From Metallyticus violacea (lineage: Eukaryota > Arthropoda > Insecta > Mantodea > Metallyticidae), in assembly GCA_030762175.1 (NCBI GenBank), contig CM060846.1, forward strand, positions 232,377,512-232,441,511: a stretch of 64,000 nt of DNA. Direction: 5' to 3'. Below, in pieces: positions 1 through 11,732 of the stretch; the first letter of the stretch is position 1; every line of letters starts with the position of its first letter. The notes under the pieces are model-generated. The model worked only from the letters and a program-made list of their open reading frames with translations, was not told the DNA's origin and made no database searches. A program made the translations under genes and the position numbers.

Positions 1-93
1 TGTGATGATAATGAAGGCATATATGTGAATGATAACAACAAAAACACTGATATTCTACTACCTCTATAAATAATAGCTATGATCTTTAAATAC

Positions 94-262
94 CTTTAGT
101 ACAGGAACTTCCATCATCCACTCCATTACTTTCAGCTGCACGTAGCTCAATTTGTCGTTCATAATAATCTGCCACTGACATCTCTCCAGCATATACAGCC
201 TTTTGCATATTGGTTAAGCTTTGTTCTCTGAAGTTTCCCTGATTGTCCATACCATATTGTGC
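94..262 (-). CDS. ZUP1: ZUP1-like exon: helical ubiquitin-binding arm
   Basis: Coding exon of a ZUP1/ZUFSP-like deubiquitinase, read right to left. It encodes 56 codons plus one base. The peptide begins AQYGMDNQGNF and continues through NMQKAVYAGEMSVADYYERQ to a VDDGSSCTK end. Human ZUP1 has a matching stretch (QYGLDNSGG, then a helical arm, then FDDGKTK) just before its C78 peptidase domain; that comparison is from knowledge of the family. The acceptor is TCTCAG before GCACAA, and the donor is AAAG followed by GTATTT. The exon starts at phase 0 and ends after one base. The upstream neighbour is only 86 bp away (intron 263-348). The catalytic Cys/His exons must lie beyond the left edge. The family's known role is cutting K63-linked ubiquitin chains in the nucleus during DNA-damage responses. 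The exon is intact, with no stops. Confidence 0.85.
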
Positions 263-348
263 CTGAGAAAAATTGAAAATGAGAGTGTAAATAAGGAGCA
301 AATGCAGAGTTTGTACTATTTTGACACTAATCATGAAGTAACACTTAC

Positions 349-464
349 CCTTAGCATTTCAAATTCACGCTGTTCTCTAAGCCTTCGGACTTCTTGCTCA
401 CGCTTTTCTATTTCACGTGCCAGCATGCGATCACATGACATATCTGGAGTAATTGGAGAGACAC
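349..464 (-). CDS. ZUP1: ZUP1-like exon: MIU-type ubiquitin-interacting helix
   Basis: Coding exon of the ZUP1-like gene. It opens with two bases that complete a codon and then has 38 full codons. The peptide includes SPITPDMSCDRMLAREIEK followed by a charged helix ending REQREFEMLR. The D-x-x-LA-x-x-I/L-x-x-x-E pattern fits an MIU (motif interacting with ubiquitin) helix, which human ZUP1 has at the same place, between the last zinc finger and the QYG segment. The acceptor is TATCTAG before GTGTCTC and the donor is AAGG followed by GTAAGT, both on the minus strand. It needs one base from the preceding exon (phase 1), which the exon at 47319-47445 supplies. It joins in frame to the exon at 94-262 across an 86-bp intron. 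Confidence 0.85.
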
Positions 465-479
465 CTAGATAAAATGATA

Positions 480-1350
480 ACAGACTGTATAACATTATTT
501 ATCCCTACATGTTATGTGAACATTTTGTCTTAAAACATGGCCTATATATTTGAAAACTGCATATTTAACATATCTAATTTATTTTATGTATTTTTGACCC
601 AACAAACAGGCAAAGTGTCTGTGGCAAAGGAAAAAAAAATGTTTAAAAAATAAACAATGGATAAATAAAAGCACTGATCAAAGTAGATGTTATGTTTATA
701 CAAAATGCACCAGTGATATAGGGACAATTCAAATATAGTCTCAGGCACATTAGTGATTACCATGCTAATGTTATACTGTTTATTGCACTGCATATGTAGA
801 CATAAAACCTCTCATATGTGAATAATGAAGTTTAGTTTCACAAAGTGGGGAACAATAGACTGAAAGCTTATCAAAATTTTAAAAAATTGATGTTTAATTA
901 GGAATAGAACACTATATTTTCCATGAACTACATCACAAAGAAATGAGAAACAATGTAGTGACTATGAAAAAGTAATATCCTGGGCATAAAAATAGAGGAA
1001 GGCATTTAAATGAAAACAAGCAAAGAAACAAGTACCAGACCTTGTTCAAGTCTAACCAGCAAAATGAGTAATGGTAAATAAAAAGCTCCAGAGGAGTTCT
1101 CATGATAAAGTTATAACCACCTGAACCATCTGAAGTCATTACAAGAACGCTAAGAGAAACGGAGGAAGTTAAAGGTAAAGCTGACTCAAAGAAATATGGG
1201 TAGGTATGGCAAAACTTGAATGCTGCCTAAGAAACTGATTGATTATCTTTTATAAATGAGAATAATATAAGAAATGCTAAATAGATAATATTTAAATATT
1301 TCATAAAATGTTCAAAGTGTAGAAAAAAAAAGCTTAAGCTATTAATAGCC
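480..1350. other. AT-rich intron sequence, no feature seen
   Basis: Only short open frames without recognisable motifs. Nothing else is visible before the tRNA-like repeat. Confidence 0.6.
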
Positions 1351-1475
1351 CAAGGTAGCTCCAGTGGAAAGATGGCTAACTAGAGACTGGGAGGTCTGAG
1401 GTTCAATTTCCAGTAGCAACAAAAGGGATCTTTGTACTCTGTTATGTCCAGAACAGTTAATATTCACTCATCCTA
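1351..1475 (+). mobile_element. tRNA-derived SINE (family C), decayed
   Basis: A tRNA-like head, GGTAGCTCCAGTGGAAAGAT, carries an A-box-like stretch and is followed about 40 bases later by GGTTCAATTTCC, a B-box-like element. A non-tRNA body follows (TTTGTACTCTGTTATGTCCAGA and on). This is the usual layout of a Pol III SINE. No poly-A tail or target duplication is visible, so the right boundary is a guess; the body may run to about 1560. Confidence 0.5.
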
Positions 1476-1630
1476 CTATCCAAATGAATACTTGGGGATA
1501 TCTGCAGTATAAATCTAACCTGTGGTAAGCAGTTGAAATATAATCTGCCATACTCCATTTCATGTCATGTGCTAAATGTGCAATGCTTTGCTGTCATTTA
1601 TCCAAGAGCTGTCAAACCTATCCAGGAGAC

Positions 1631-1923
1631 TGTTGTTGATTTGTTTTATTTACAGACACTATTTAACATCATAGGTCATCAGTGTCCCATTCAGTTCAGG
1701 GTGTGAAATGGATGAAAAATTTTGCTCACAGGCCTCTTTTTTCAAGCTTGAGGTTATTTTACTTGCTGCAAACCTATGACACTGAACCCAAGACTTCTTC
1801 CCTTCCAAAGGTACCATACTTAAGGTTTTCATGCACAAAATAATCAACCCTGATCTGGATTGAACCCATGATCTTGGATTTATGAGGCAGGTATAATTAC
1901 CACTAGACCACCAGGAATGACAT
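1631..1923 (-). mobile_element. SINE-A copy, old and diverged
   Basis: Same family as the copies at 9484-9743, 18728-18967 and 63019-63314, in reverse orientation. Shared blocks are the tail (TTTACAGACACTATTTAACA, then GGTCATCAGTGTCCCATTCA), the middle (CAGGCCTC, then CTTGAGGTT) and the tRNA-like head (GATTGAACCCATGATCTTGG, then CACTAGACCACCAGGA). It is the most mutated copy, and its B-box is degraded. No clear target duplication. Confidence 0.8.
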
Positions 1924-2873
1924 CCATCCAGAAGACCTACTGCTGTTATCTGTTAAAATACTGATTTAAATGTTATTTGTATCACAAAGAACTGGTTTAA
2001 ATAGATTGATCACTGTAACTTTACTGGTTTTCATTTAATATCTTCTTTTTATAGAAGAAATAAGAAAAAGGAGTCCTTTACTTATGCCAAGATAAGACAA
2101 GTTTGGAAGCAAAATCATGTACTGGATTTGAAATAACATCATTGAAAAATATATTTATGCATGTGTGGTAGAACTTTCACATCTTAAATTTATGATATAT
2201 TATGTGTACTAAATAAATAACATTTAATATTAATATCTTAGTAAGGATCTTGGATAGCATGTGCCAACATTTTTAAGGAAGAGAAAAGTATTGTAATAGT
2301 AGGAGACTTCCTATTTTATATGTACATTTTTATAAAAATTTATTACTAAGTATACTTAATTTGTATGTTTGGGAATAATAATTAATATCTATACTGGGTT
2401 GATTTAACTGACAAGTAAGGATTACCATTGTTATTCCAGAGAATAGGACCAATGATATGAGTTGTGTTAAGTATCACAAACAAATTTTAAGATAAAGGAA
2501 TTTAAAATATTAATGTTAGGTGCAAAATATTTAGGTCAGGTTAGAAAGAAAATATTATTTATTTCATTTTTATTTTGCAGAAAGAAACATCAACAGCTTA
2601 TTAGCAAACCTGAATGAATAGTGCCTATTCAGAATTTCATAAGATTTTAAACTATTTTATTTCATAAAAAGAAAAAAATATAGAAGTTTGACATACAAAA
2701 AAAAAAAAAAAAAGAAGAAAACATGGACAATGACAGAAATGATGAAATGAAGTGAAATATTCAGGATTTTTTAGTAAGAGTGTAGCTGTTCAGAATGTAT
2801 GTGAAGACTTCATAAATTATTACAAACAACATAAGAAAATCCTCAAAAAAATAAAAGTTGCAAACAGGTTATA

Positions 2874-4157
2874 CAGGGTTATTCTAAAGGAATGGAAGAA
2901 CTTCACACATTTATTATAAAGGAGCTAGTTAGTATGGAATAACATAAATAATCAATAAATAGAAAAATTCTCCAAGCTTATATATAAATGTTGAATGTGG
3001 CTCATGCTGCATAAGTCCAGGCAATAGTAAAGTTTTTGCCACATATGGAGCAGCATTTCAATACCTGATGTTTCAATGTCAACAACAATGCACCATTGTA
3101 CTCTGGCACATATTGAGGTAGAGGCATAACATAGACAGTATTTTGCACATTCTCCATAGAAAAAAAAATGACAGGGAATAAGATCAGCTGACTTGACTGG
3201 CCAATTACAAAATGTCAGGTCACCGGCAGAGTAACATGGTCCTTCCAACATTGAGGCAGATGTTCCTTCATATAACGCTGAACTGTATTGAGACAATGAG
3301 GTAGTGCATCTTATTAGAACAGATAACTGTTGAATTCCTCCTCTAAATGTGGGATTAGGAATTGCTGCAGGATCTCCAGATAGGTTATTCCAGTTATGGT
3401 GTATTCAATAAAGACAAATGGAACAAATAATTTCATTTGTGATATGGTGTAAATGATGAGTATTGGACATATTCAATGGTTGCTCCAGAATTCCCATATT
3501 CAGTATTCAAATGTTATGGTGATTGACCATCACACTTAAATGGAATGTAGCTTCATCAGAGAAAACTAGTTGGTCTGCAGAATATTCATTCTGTATACCT
3601 GTTAGCATTTCCACACAGGACTGCAGGCATAATATCTTGTATTTTGTTGTCAAGAATTATAGCAGCTGTACTTTTTATGCTTTTGCAACAGCCTTTTATG
3701 AAGCACTTTTCATATTGACGGTTGAGGGAACTACAGCTTATGACTTTCTCGGTTAATGAACAGAAGGCTCCTCTAATTCTGTTACCATTCACATCTGTAC
3801 ATATGGCCATATTGTTTTTCCCCCTTTAATAACAGAACCTGTCTCTTCAAATTTATGATACCAATGGCAGACCTATCCTGAGATGGTGATTCTGTATGGG
3901 AATGTTTTATACCTTTGTAATGGAATTTGTCTTTGATAGCTCCAGCACAACAGCTGCTCATTGTTTGACATCTTTTCATTTGTCTTTTGCAATGAAAACA
4001 CTCCAAATTGAGTGCAAGAATGTATGTGTTTGCATGATAAGTATTTATCAAACTTGGACAGTTTTCTGAAACATTGATACTTTAGAAATTTTACTCTAAT
4101 AAACAGTTTCTTTATAATAAATGTACAAAGTCATTTCATTTATTTACAATAACCCTG
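2874..4157 (-). mobile_element. Mariner-like DNA transposon, near full length, dead
   Basis: About 1.28 kb bounded by inverted repeats of roughly 47 bp: the left end starts CAGGGTTATTCTAAAGGAAT and the right end finishes ATTTACAATAACCCTG; both inner ends share TTTATAATAAATGT. A TA precedes the left end (2872-2873), the expected target. The minus strand carries transposase pieces: an N-terminal helix-turn-helix-like stretch (SPSQDRSAIGIINLKRQ, about 3830-3900) and a C-terminal part (2952-3296) with NWPVKSADLIPCHFFFYG, matching the WPPRSPDLTPCDFFLWG block of Tc1/mariner transposases. The last catalytic Asp reads His here. Stops and frameshifts separate the pieces. Confidence 0.8.
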
Positions 4158-4168
4158 TGAGACACAAA

Positions 4169-4170
4169 TG

Positions 4171-4207
<37 letters not shown>
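4169..4207. repeat. (CA)n microsatellite
   Basis: CA dinucleotides with one AA interruption, immediately beside the right end of the mariner-like element. Confidence 0.95.
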
Positions 4208-4507
4208 CAAACACGTTACATTATAGGTATTAAATCTAAATCCATGTGAAATATAGGTAATTGTGAAACAAAGAAAGATAAGGGGAGTAACAAAAACAAC
4301 AAATTAATGAATAACAATACTATTAATTAAAACACATAAAACCAGTGGGGTTTTCACTATGAACAACCAAGTGCATGGTCTTACTTTTAAGTTAGAACAA
4401 CTAGTTTAGAAATAGTATAATAATCAGACCTTTGCCATTTTTAGGGGTCATGTAGGATGTCAACTATTGGTGAATTGAATATTCCACCCTCTTTAGCTGA
4501 TATCATT

Positions 4508-4510
<3 letters not shown>

Positions 4511-4587
<77 letters not shown>
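4511..4587. repeat. (AAT)n microsatellite
   Basis: About 25 uninterrupted AAT/TAA repeats, followed shortly by a small GAGT repeat at 4620-4636. Confidence 0.97.
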
Positions 4588-4639
4588 GATTATTCATTCA
4601 CACAATAGTACAATACATGTGAGTGAGTGAGTGAGTTCC

Positions 4640-6480
4640 AATTTCAACTCACCTGCCAGACTTTAAAGTTTCATGCATGGCCAGCAATGGGCAGTAGCAT
4701 AGGCTATTTAAAATGCTTGTACTTATAGTTAGTAGACTATATTATGCTGAATGATAATGTTGAATCATAAATTTGCTTTTACTGGAATTTACATGCAGGT
4801 TTACATTATTGAAATAAAACATTATAGTATTTCAGATAACATAACTATTATCTGAGAATTAAGACAAGGTTCTATGAAACATGTTCTGCCAATAAACTTT
4901 GGTCAGGCAAAAAATCAGTGTATAATCATCTCACCAACTAAAACATTTAATTTATAATCTCCACTTTGGAAGTTCTAATAATATGCATTCAAGTAATTGA
5001 TATCAATTTATATTTCATTTAAATTATTGTTACTAATGCTGAGTGTGGCATCATCAACATAACAGTTAAAATTGCATTATTAACAAAATGATCTTGATAT
5101 CACTGGTATGAAATAAACAACAAGAGCTAGAATGCAGAGCCCTGTGTAACATTAAATAGAGTACTACATTTCTAGTACTTAAATGCACCATGTTGATCAG
5201 AAATCTCTATCAAGTGAACTTTGTTTTCCATGTATGAATTTAGTAATTATTGCTGGTTCTACAAATTCCTATACATTCTAGGTTATATCATAAGTTTTCA
5301 ACATTAACACAAAAAGTCTTGATCCCAAACAATCTTCCAACTAAAAAGTCACATTCAATTATGCATGAATAAAATCAGATGTAGCACATACTGTGGTTTT
5401 TCATCTTATAAGCCAATTTTGACATTTGTACAGTAATGCTGTTTTAGAAATGTATCTATATAATAAATATTATTTTGTGACAAATTTCAACAAAACTAGA
5501 AGGATGTACATAATATATTAGTGTCTAATAATTCATATCAGTCCTATCACCTGCTTTGAAATATAGAGGTAACTTTATGACATTTTAGGCTATAAGGAAA
5601 AATTTCTTCTGTAAGATAGATTTGAGAATATTCACTAAAGGAAATACAGTAGCTTGTTTGCATTATTTTATCACTTTATTTGGTATATTATCATATTTAA
5701 AAACGTTCTTTATTTTAATTGGACTCATAATACCTAGCAGTTCATCTGTATGGTTGGTTTAAAGTGCATAATATTATTATTTATTAGATTGTATTATATT
5801 GCTTCTTGACTAACTCTATAGATTTAATGTATTAATGTTTTTGTATAAATAGAAATAAAAATGTCATCAAACAAATTGTCAATTATGTTTTATTGATGTA
5901 ATATAAAGAAGAGATTGATCAGGATCCCCTTCAGCAATGTTCAATCACTTACACTAAAACCATTGTCAACAACTCAACTTTAGTTAATAATAATGAGCAT
6001 ATTCTGATTAACGTTGAAGACTATTTATTCTGTTATCATTAGTTAGGTACTTTTGTTTATTTCTAAAGTAGTTTTACATTTTCAATCTTGTCTTAGATTA
6101 TCATTTGATTTTAAAATCTGATTGCTTAAATACTTTTGTTTAACATATACTGTGTGAGTTACTTATTATATAATTTAATATTATTAAATACTATCTGTCT
6201 AGTGCAACAATTTTCAATTTATTCATAGCTGCAGAAAATATTCAAAGTTGTTTTACTTTGTAAGTCATTTACAGTTTTACTCTTTCCTACTTCAATTGTA
6301 TTAATGCAAACTTTGTACAGTTTTAAACTTCTGAACACCAAGCTTTAAAATTTATGTTAATTACCAAGGAGAGTACAAATGCGCCCCAACATATACTTTA
6401 ACTTAATCTTATTCAGTATAAAAATTGCAATTGTGTCAACTGAATAATATGATTAAATATTTTTATGATCTCACACACTA
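4640..6480. other. AT-rich intron sequence, no feature seen
   Basis: No coding frame, repeat terminus or tRNA-like signal that I could support. Confidence 0.55.
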
Positions 6481-6482
6481 TT

Positions 6483-8231
6483 TCATTCATCATATAACTT
6501 GAGCCCCACTGAACAAGACTTGCATGTTGTTATAGTTTTACTGAGGGAATGTTCATTGTAAACATGACTCAAGCACTTATCACATCTCTTTCTTGGTTTC
6601 CTGTCCTTCTTTTTTAACATTGTCCAATTCTAGGACCTGTTTACACTCTTTCCTCTTTCTGCACATCTTCTTCTCTCAGAAGGCTCTACATATGTTGCAG
6701 TCACAGATCCTGACGGTATTCCACTCTTTTTTCTCAACCTGGTGTTCACATATGGCTTTACAAGCTCCTTTGCTAACTCTAAAAGAAATTTTCTTCTTCT
6801 GTCTGGTAATGTATCAAACCATTTTATTTTCAGTCTTCCTTTTAACAAATGCATTAAGCTCTGAAATATCTATAACGTCGATAAATAATAAGAATGGCTC
6901 TCTATTTGTAGTTCTTCTGCAAGAATATTCAGTATGTTTTGTCTAGTACGTTGATTGCTCCTTTATTGTAATTGTCATGAAGTATAATATCTAGCTTGTA
7001 TGAATTTCCTTATTCACACAGTTATCATTATGATGCTCAGAGTTTAAAAGAATAATTGCTTTTTTTTCCCCATATGAGATGAGAGTAAGGTATTTTTTGA
7101 AAGCAAACATTGATGATAATTCCTTTCTAGCAGGAGTACATTGAAGTTCTGATTGAAATTCTATTTTATTTTTCTTAGTGTCCCTGTAAAATGAGTCTAT
7201 GTTTCAAAGACTCTTGAGACAGTCAAATAATAGTGAAAATTGTATTGTCAGTGATTCCATGTCTGAATCAATGAGCTAATGAGGTCTAACTCAACTCAGC
7301 AACCTTCACTCTTTTCTGCCACTGTCCCTTGTTTCCCTGTATAAACTGGCATATTCACAACATATGTAGTTTCAACGTCATACAGCAGCCATATTTTAAC
7401 ACCATACTTTGCAGGTTTTTATTTCATATATATATATGGAATGGGCATCTGCAGAAATCAACAAGTTGTTCATCAACCATTAGGAAAGAACTTGGGTTAT
7501 AATGTTTTTGACATTGTAATGAAAATATTTGACCACTTCTTTGAAAGCACACTCTTACTCTTCCTTTGTTCAAGTCTCTAAATAATAAAATCTGATAAAT
7601 CTGAGTATTTCAGCAAAATGATTTCTAGAAAGTTATGCTTGGAACATTTTCCTTCCAAGCATTGGATCTGTACTTCACAGCAGGACAGAGGCCTTGCTTC
7701 ACCTTTAGTGCACCTGTAATCAAGTACGCCTATAAACGAATACATTTCTTTGATGTTAGTTGAGATCCATTCCCTCTTTTAACATGAATAGATGAATCTT
7801 AAGTCTGGTAAATATGAATTGCTTTTTGATTTTTGTAATTTATCATACTCTGAATTATTTCTTTGCCAAGAATAACATAAATACTTCACTAACTGTAATA
7901 GAATTTATAGAGGAAATTGTAGGCCAACTTTATTTCTCAATAAGTCCTGGTTGCACTGCCTGCTGTTTCTCTTACAAGTTGCTTCCCAGATCATTCCACT
8001 CTTAGATATGTAGATGGGTCTATCAGAGTCATATTTTGTTGATAAAATTATGTCTTCAGCATTATCATCACCATCACATATCAAAATATTATCTACTACA
8101 TCAATTTTTTCAATAAAATATACATTTTCAGAAATAAGACCACTGTTGTCAGCATCATCTGTAGAATACATAATATTCATTGCATCCTCCAACTCCTTGG
8201 ATTTTGAAGATTAGTTATATTTTGACATTTT
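6483..8231 (-). pseudogene. piggyBac-family transposase relic
   Basis: Broken transposase gene read right to left. The N-terminal part (8231 to about 7905) holds an acidic region (STDDADNSGLISENVYF, CDGDDNAED). The middle (about 7440-7300) reads KPAKYGVKIWLLYDVETTY then VNMPVYTGKQG, the core block typical of piggyBac DDE transposases. A later block (about 6854-6760) reads RRKFLLELAKELVKPYV, also typical. The end (about 6590-6483) has CDKC then CKSC spacing like the C-terminal cysteine-rich domain, before a stop. Several stops and frameshifts disable it. About 1.75 kb matches a normal piggyBac frame of 550-600 codons. I could not find the terminal repeats or flanking TTAA. Confidence 0.8.
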
Positions 8232-8239
8232 TTAGAATT

Positions 8240-9470
8240 CAATAATAATGCCTTCTCATAATACTGTATCTCATTACTTACTGTTACAGAATCACTGACA
8301 GATTAATAATATTAATGGATACTGCATTGTTGTCATGAAATTAAGAAATTTTGCATTGTTGAAACAAGAAAAGCACACAGTCAATAACTGAACAATTATC
8401 ATGCTCTTTGGAAAAGGGACAAAAATATTAAACTTGCTTTACCAAATAAAGAGACATAATTTTAAATAAATTCACATTTATTTTTCCTTTCACTATATCA
8501 TGATATTTAGAAATATGGTTTTCACAATGTGACTACAGATGAATTTCACAGAAGTTAAATATATATAACCATTAAAAAATCATAGTTCAGGTATAGTTGT
8601 ACCCATTTTGGTATTCAGAAAGTTAAGACAATATGTGTTGCAATAATGTGAAAGATAGAAATAAATTTTTTGTTTACAATAGTTTTATATTTTATTTGTG
8701 GTACTATTGATAACCAGAATAGATATATACAACTTGTAAATTAGGTATGTGTAAGATAAATTATAGCATTAATGTATTAATGGATAAGGCTAAATTAATA
8801 CAATATTTTTGCAATTTAAAAATAGGCGCCATGTCTAAAAATGCTTACCTATTCAAAGAACATAATCAAAAAGTGAATAATTTTGTGCAATAAGATCACT
8901 ATAGGGCCTAAATTTTATTTTATTTACAAATTGCAGCTCTAAATCCAAAATGTTGACATTTCCTTTATATGTTGTTTGTTTTTCATTTAATTTTCATATA
9001 TTTTGGAGATTTTAAGCTTATGAATCAGAATTGATTCAGATATTGCAATGCCTGTCTTGCAAAAAATAGTAAACATTATTCATATTTTCATTTAGAAATG
9101 CATTTTTCAATATTTCAATTACAGTAATTTGTAATAATTTAGTACGATTCATTCATCATTGAAGCACTCCTTATTTATAAAAATATGTGCATTTATGGTC
9201 TTTTGCCAATTGCTAATAGTTTTGTGATTTATTGACCTTGGGCAAGCTAATGTGACAAGTGCTCACTTGCTGATTGCCAAAATTGCCCTTCTGCATAAAG
9301 CAAGGCGCTACCATATAGACTACATTCTATATAACACTGAAGAAGGCAAATTATGCCAGCCAAATAATTATTTTTAAAAGTAACTCAGTAATTCGCCCAT
9401 TCATATATGCACCAAATTTTAAAATATTTTGGTTTACCATTAGAAATTCACTTGAAGGTAAACTGACCAT
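8240..9470. other. AT-rich intron sequence, no feature seen
   Basis: Scattered short frames only. May include the unrecognised 5' flank of the piggyBac relic. Confidence 0.5.
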
Positions 9471-9483
9471 TCCCAAAGTAATT

Positions 9484-9743
9484 GTCGGTCCTGGTGGTGT
9501 AGTGGTTACCATACTTGCTTCCTAAACCCAAGATCGCGTAAAAATCCTAAGTATGGCTTCCTTCGGAAGGGAAATAAATCCGTGGGTCTCGTGTCGTACA
9601 TTTACGGCACGAAAAAGAACCTGAAGACTGAAAGAGAGGCCTCTGAGTAAAATTTGTCGGCCGTTTCACGCCCTGAGTTGAATGGGAGGCTGGTGACCTG
9701 AGCTGTTAAAGAGCGTCCATAAATAAATCATTCAAAAAAAAAT
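9484..9743 (+). mobile_element. SINE-A copy with perfect target duplication, B box deleted
   Basis: Starts GTCGGTCCTGGTGGTGTAGT (A-box region) and ends in a poly-A run after GTCCATAAATAAATCATTC. It is flanked by identical 11-bp target duplications CCAAAGTAATT at 9473-9483 and 9744-9754, so both ends are exact. Compared with the copy at 63019-63314 it lacks about 37 bases covering the B box (GGTTCGAACCC) and the acceptor-stem end: CCCAAGATCGCG runs straight into TAAAAATCC. The remaining body is nearly identical to the other copies, which suggests recent activity. Confidence 0.92.
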
Positions 9744-9754
9744 CCAAAGTAATT

Positions 9755-10080
9755 ATTTCTGTTACCAAAATATAAGTTTAATTTTAGAATTTATGTATGA
9801 CAAAATTAGACATAGTTTCATTTAAGTATGTTAAATATATTTCCCTCTGAACCCAAAACGTGATCGACAACGTTCAACTCTTATGTTCTATTTCATTGAC
9901 TGAATTTTAGTTTAGTTTTCTCAAAAATCTTAAACTTATTTTTGAGAAACATAGCATGACTGCACTTTTTATTTTCTTACCATTGGCATTAACAATAAGC
10001 AACTCTTCATTCATTCCACCGGTTTAATGCTAAGACTATTATTTGAAGAAACATTAATTTAAATCATGAAAGAACACCCT
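9755..10080. other. AT-rich intron sequence, no feature seen
   Basis: No support for any gene or repeat between the SINE and the pogo relic. Confidence 0.5.
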
Positions 10081-10084
10081 TGTT

Positions 10085-10508
10085 ATGGGAAGGTACTGCG
10101 GCCATACTACAGACAACGCACAGAAAGTTTTGAACGAGAGAAGAACTGACTTGGCTGCCATTCCTTGAGAACCTACATCGGTTCTCCAACCACTGGACAT
10201 CTGCGTCAATCGACAGTTTAAATTTGCCTTAAAAGAACTTTATACGAGATGAATGGCGGAGGAAGAGCACGAACTCACTCCGAGAGATAAAATCAAGTGC
10301 CCGGAAGTGATCAAAAGCTGTGAATGGGTGAAAAGTGGTTGGTACTCGAGTTCTCTACCATTCGTGGAAAGAAGCTTCAAGATTGCAGAATGTTGATTCT
10401 CTCTATGAAACAGAAGACGATATGCCATGGGAGGAAATCTCTATGATATCCTCCCATGGCGCTCATGATAAGGACGACAACGACTCTCCTTGCAGTGATG
10501 AAGAATAA
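10085..10508 (+). pseudogene. pogo/Tigger-type transposase relic, C-terminal part
   Basis: The frame reads TDNAQKVLNERRTDLAAIP, a stop, then EPTSVLQPLDICVNRQFKF, ALKELYTR, a stop, and MAEEEHELTPRDKIKCPE then CEWVKSGW. After a frameshift near 10390 it continues as LYETEDDMPWEE and an acidic tail DKDDNDSPCSDEE ending in TAA at 10506-10508. LTSxLQPLDxxVNxPFK and the EDDMLWE-like tail are hallmarks of the DDE_1 (pogo/Tigger/jerky) transposase family; the Asp of QPLD is the third catalytic acid. Only the last third of the protein is present. The domain N-terminal to this was not found upstream. Confidence 0.8.
10424..10460. repeat. 12-bp perfect inverted repeat in the pogo relic
   Basis: GCCATGGGAGGA at 10424-10435 and TCCTCCCATGGC at 10449-10460, with a 13-base loop. 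It sits inside the acidic C-terminal codons of the transposase relic, so it may be accidental. Confidence 0.9.
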
Positions 10509-10514
10509 AGCAGC

Positions 10515-11732
10515 GCGTAATTATGAAAGTAACGATATTTTATCGTACTTATTTATGCTTAATAGAGCAAAAATATTTAGAGTACCGACCTAGATGTATA
10601 CATTTTCTTCTTATAGAGCACTGACTGGTTCGCATCCTCGATGTGATTATGAAAATTACGACGCAACGAATTTCTTAAATGCAATAACATTTTAACTTAT
10701 AATGTAGTATTTAATGTTTTCAATATAAATATTTAATACAACAGTACAAACAACTTTATTTTTCAAAATGTTACTTCTTAAAATGCGGCTCTGCAGATTA
10801 ACCGATGGCGGGGATTATTCACTCATATACTGTAATGTCTGCCATATAATTCCTTATAAGTACACGTTTAATTAACAGTAAAAGGAGTAACAAGAATCTT
10901 TATTATTACAGAAGAAATGTAAATAGTCCTTGAAACAGTTGTTAGACAGCTTTATTTTAAAGGTTTCTTAACAATTGACAATATTTCTATAAATTCAATT
11001 TTATAAGTAGCATATGAAGAATTACTTACTGTTAACTTTGTGTTAAAAATAAACTAATTTAATTTTTTTCTAATAACTTGAGAACAATGCGTCTTACTTT
11101 AAAAATAGATTTTTAAAAAAAAAAACAAAATATTATCTAACTTAACTATGCATTTTATTGACAAATGTGCAATATTTAAGAAATATTTATATTTTTGAAG
11201 TAATTACTGCAGCTACTTAAATTATTACCTTGAGCTGTAGCACTTAAATTTTGCCATTAACAGGACTAAAATATTTCTTGGTATCTCAGTGAGGTTTGAA
11301 ACAGTAGCATTTGGATGGTATGGAAGAATCTAGCAAACAATTCCCTTTTTAATATGATAGAGTTTGGTAACACTTATACTTCACTTACAGGTGGCCGGAG
11401 AAATTTATCGAATATATCCAATGGATATCTCGAAGTTTATTTTTGATGATGTAAATTTTTCCCGTGTTATTAGTTCCAAAGGTTCACAAGTGTGTTCCAA
11501 TACTTTTGTTTATTTATACATTTCATGGTATTTTGAGTAAAAGCTGGCTGCAACTTTCAATTTCCATCTGTTTGAAATGAATATTTCTGAAATGTTCTTT
11601 GGTATGAATTTCAAAAATTCTTTTCATTTTTCCAAGGTAGCTGATCACAGTCTTTGCAATTAATTTGGTAGATTCCCAAATTTCTGTCAGAAGATATAGG
11701 ATCTTTACACGAAGACTGTAATAACATTTTAG
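10515..11732. other. AT-rich intron sequence, no feature seen
   Basis: AT-rich DNA up to an abrupt rise in GC content at about 11.74 kb, where LINE sequence begins. Confidence 0.5.

Noticed and set aside
4169..4207. CRISPR-like or other spaced repeat array
   Set aside because: A simple CA microsatellite with no spacer structure; no CRISPR features occur in this eukaryotic DNA.
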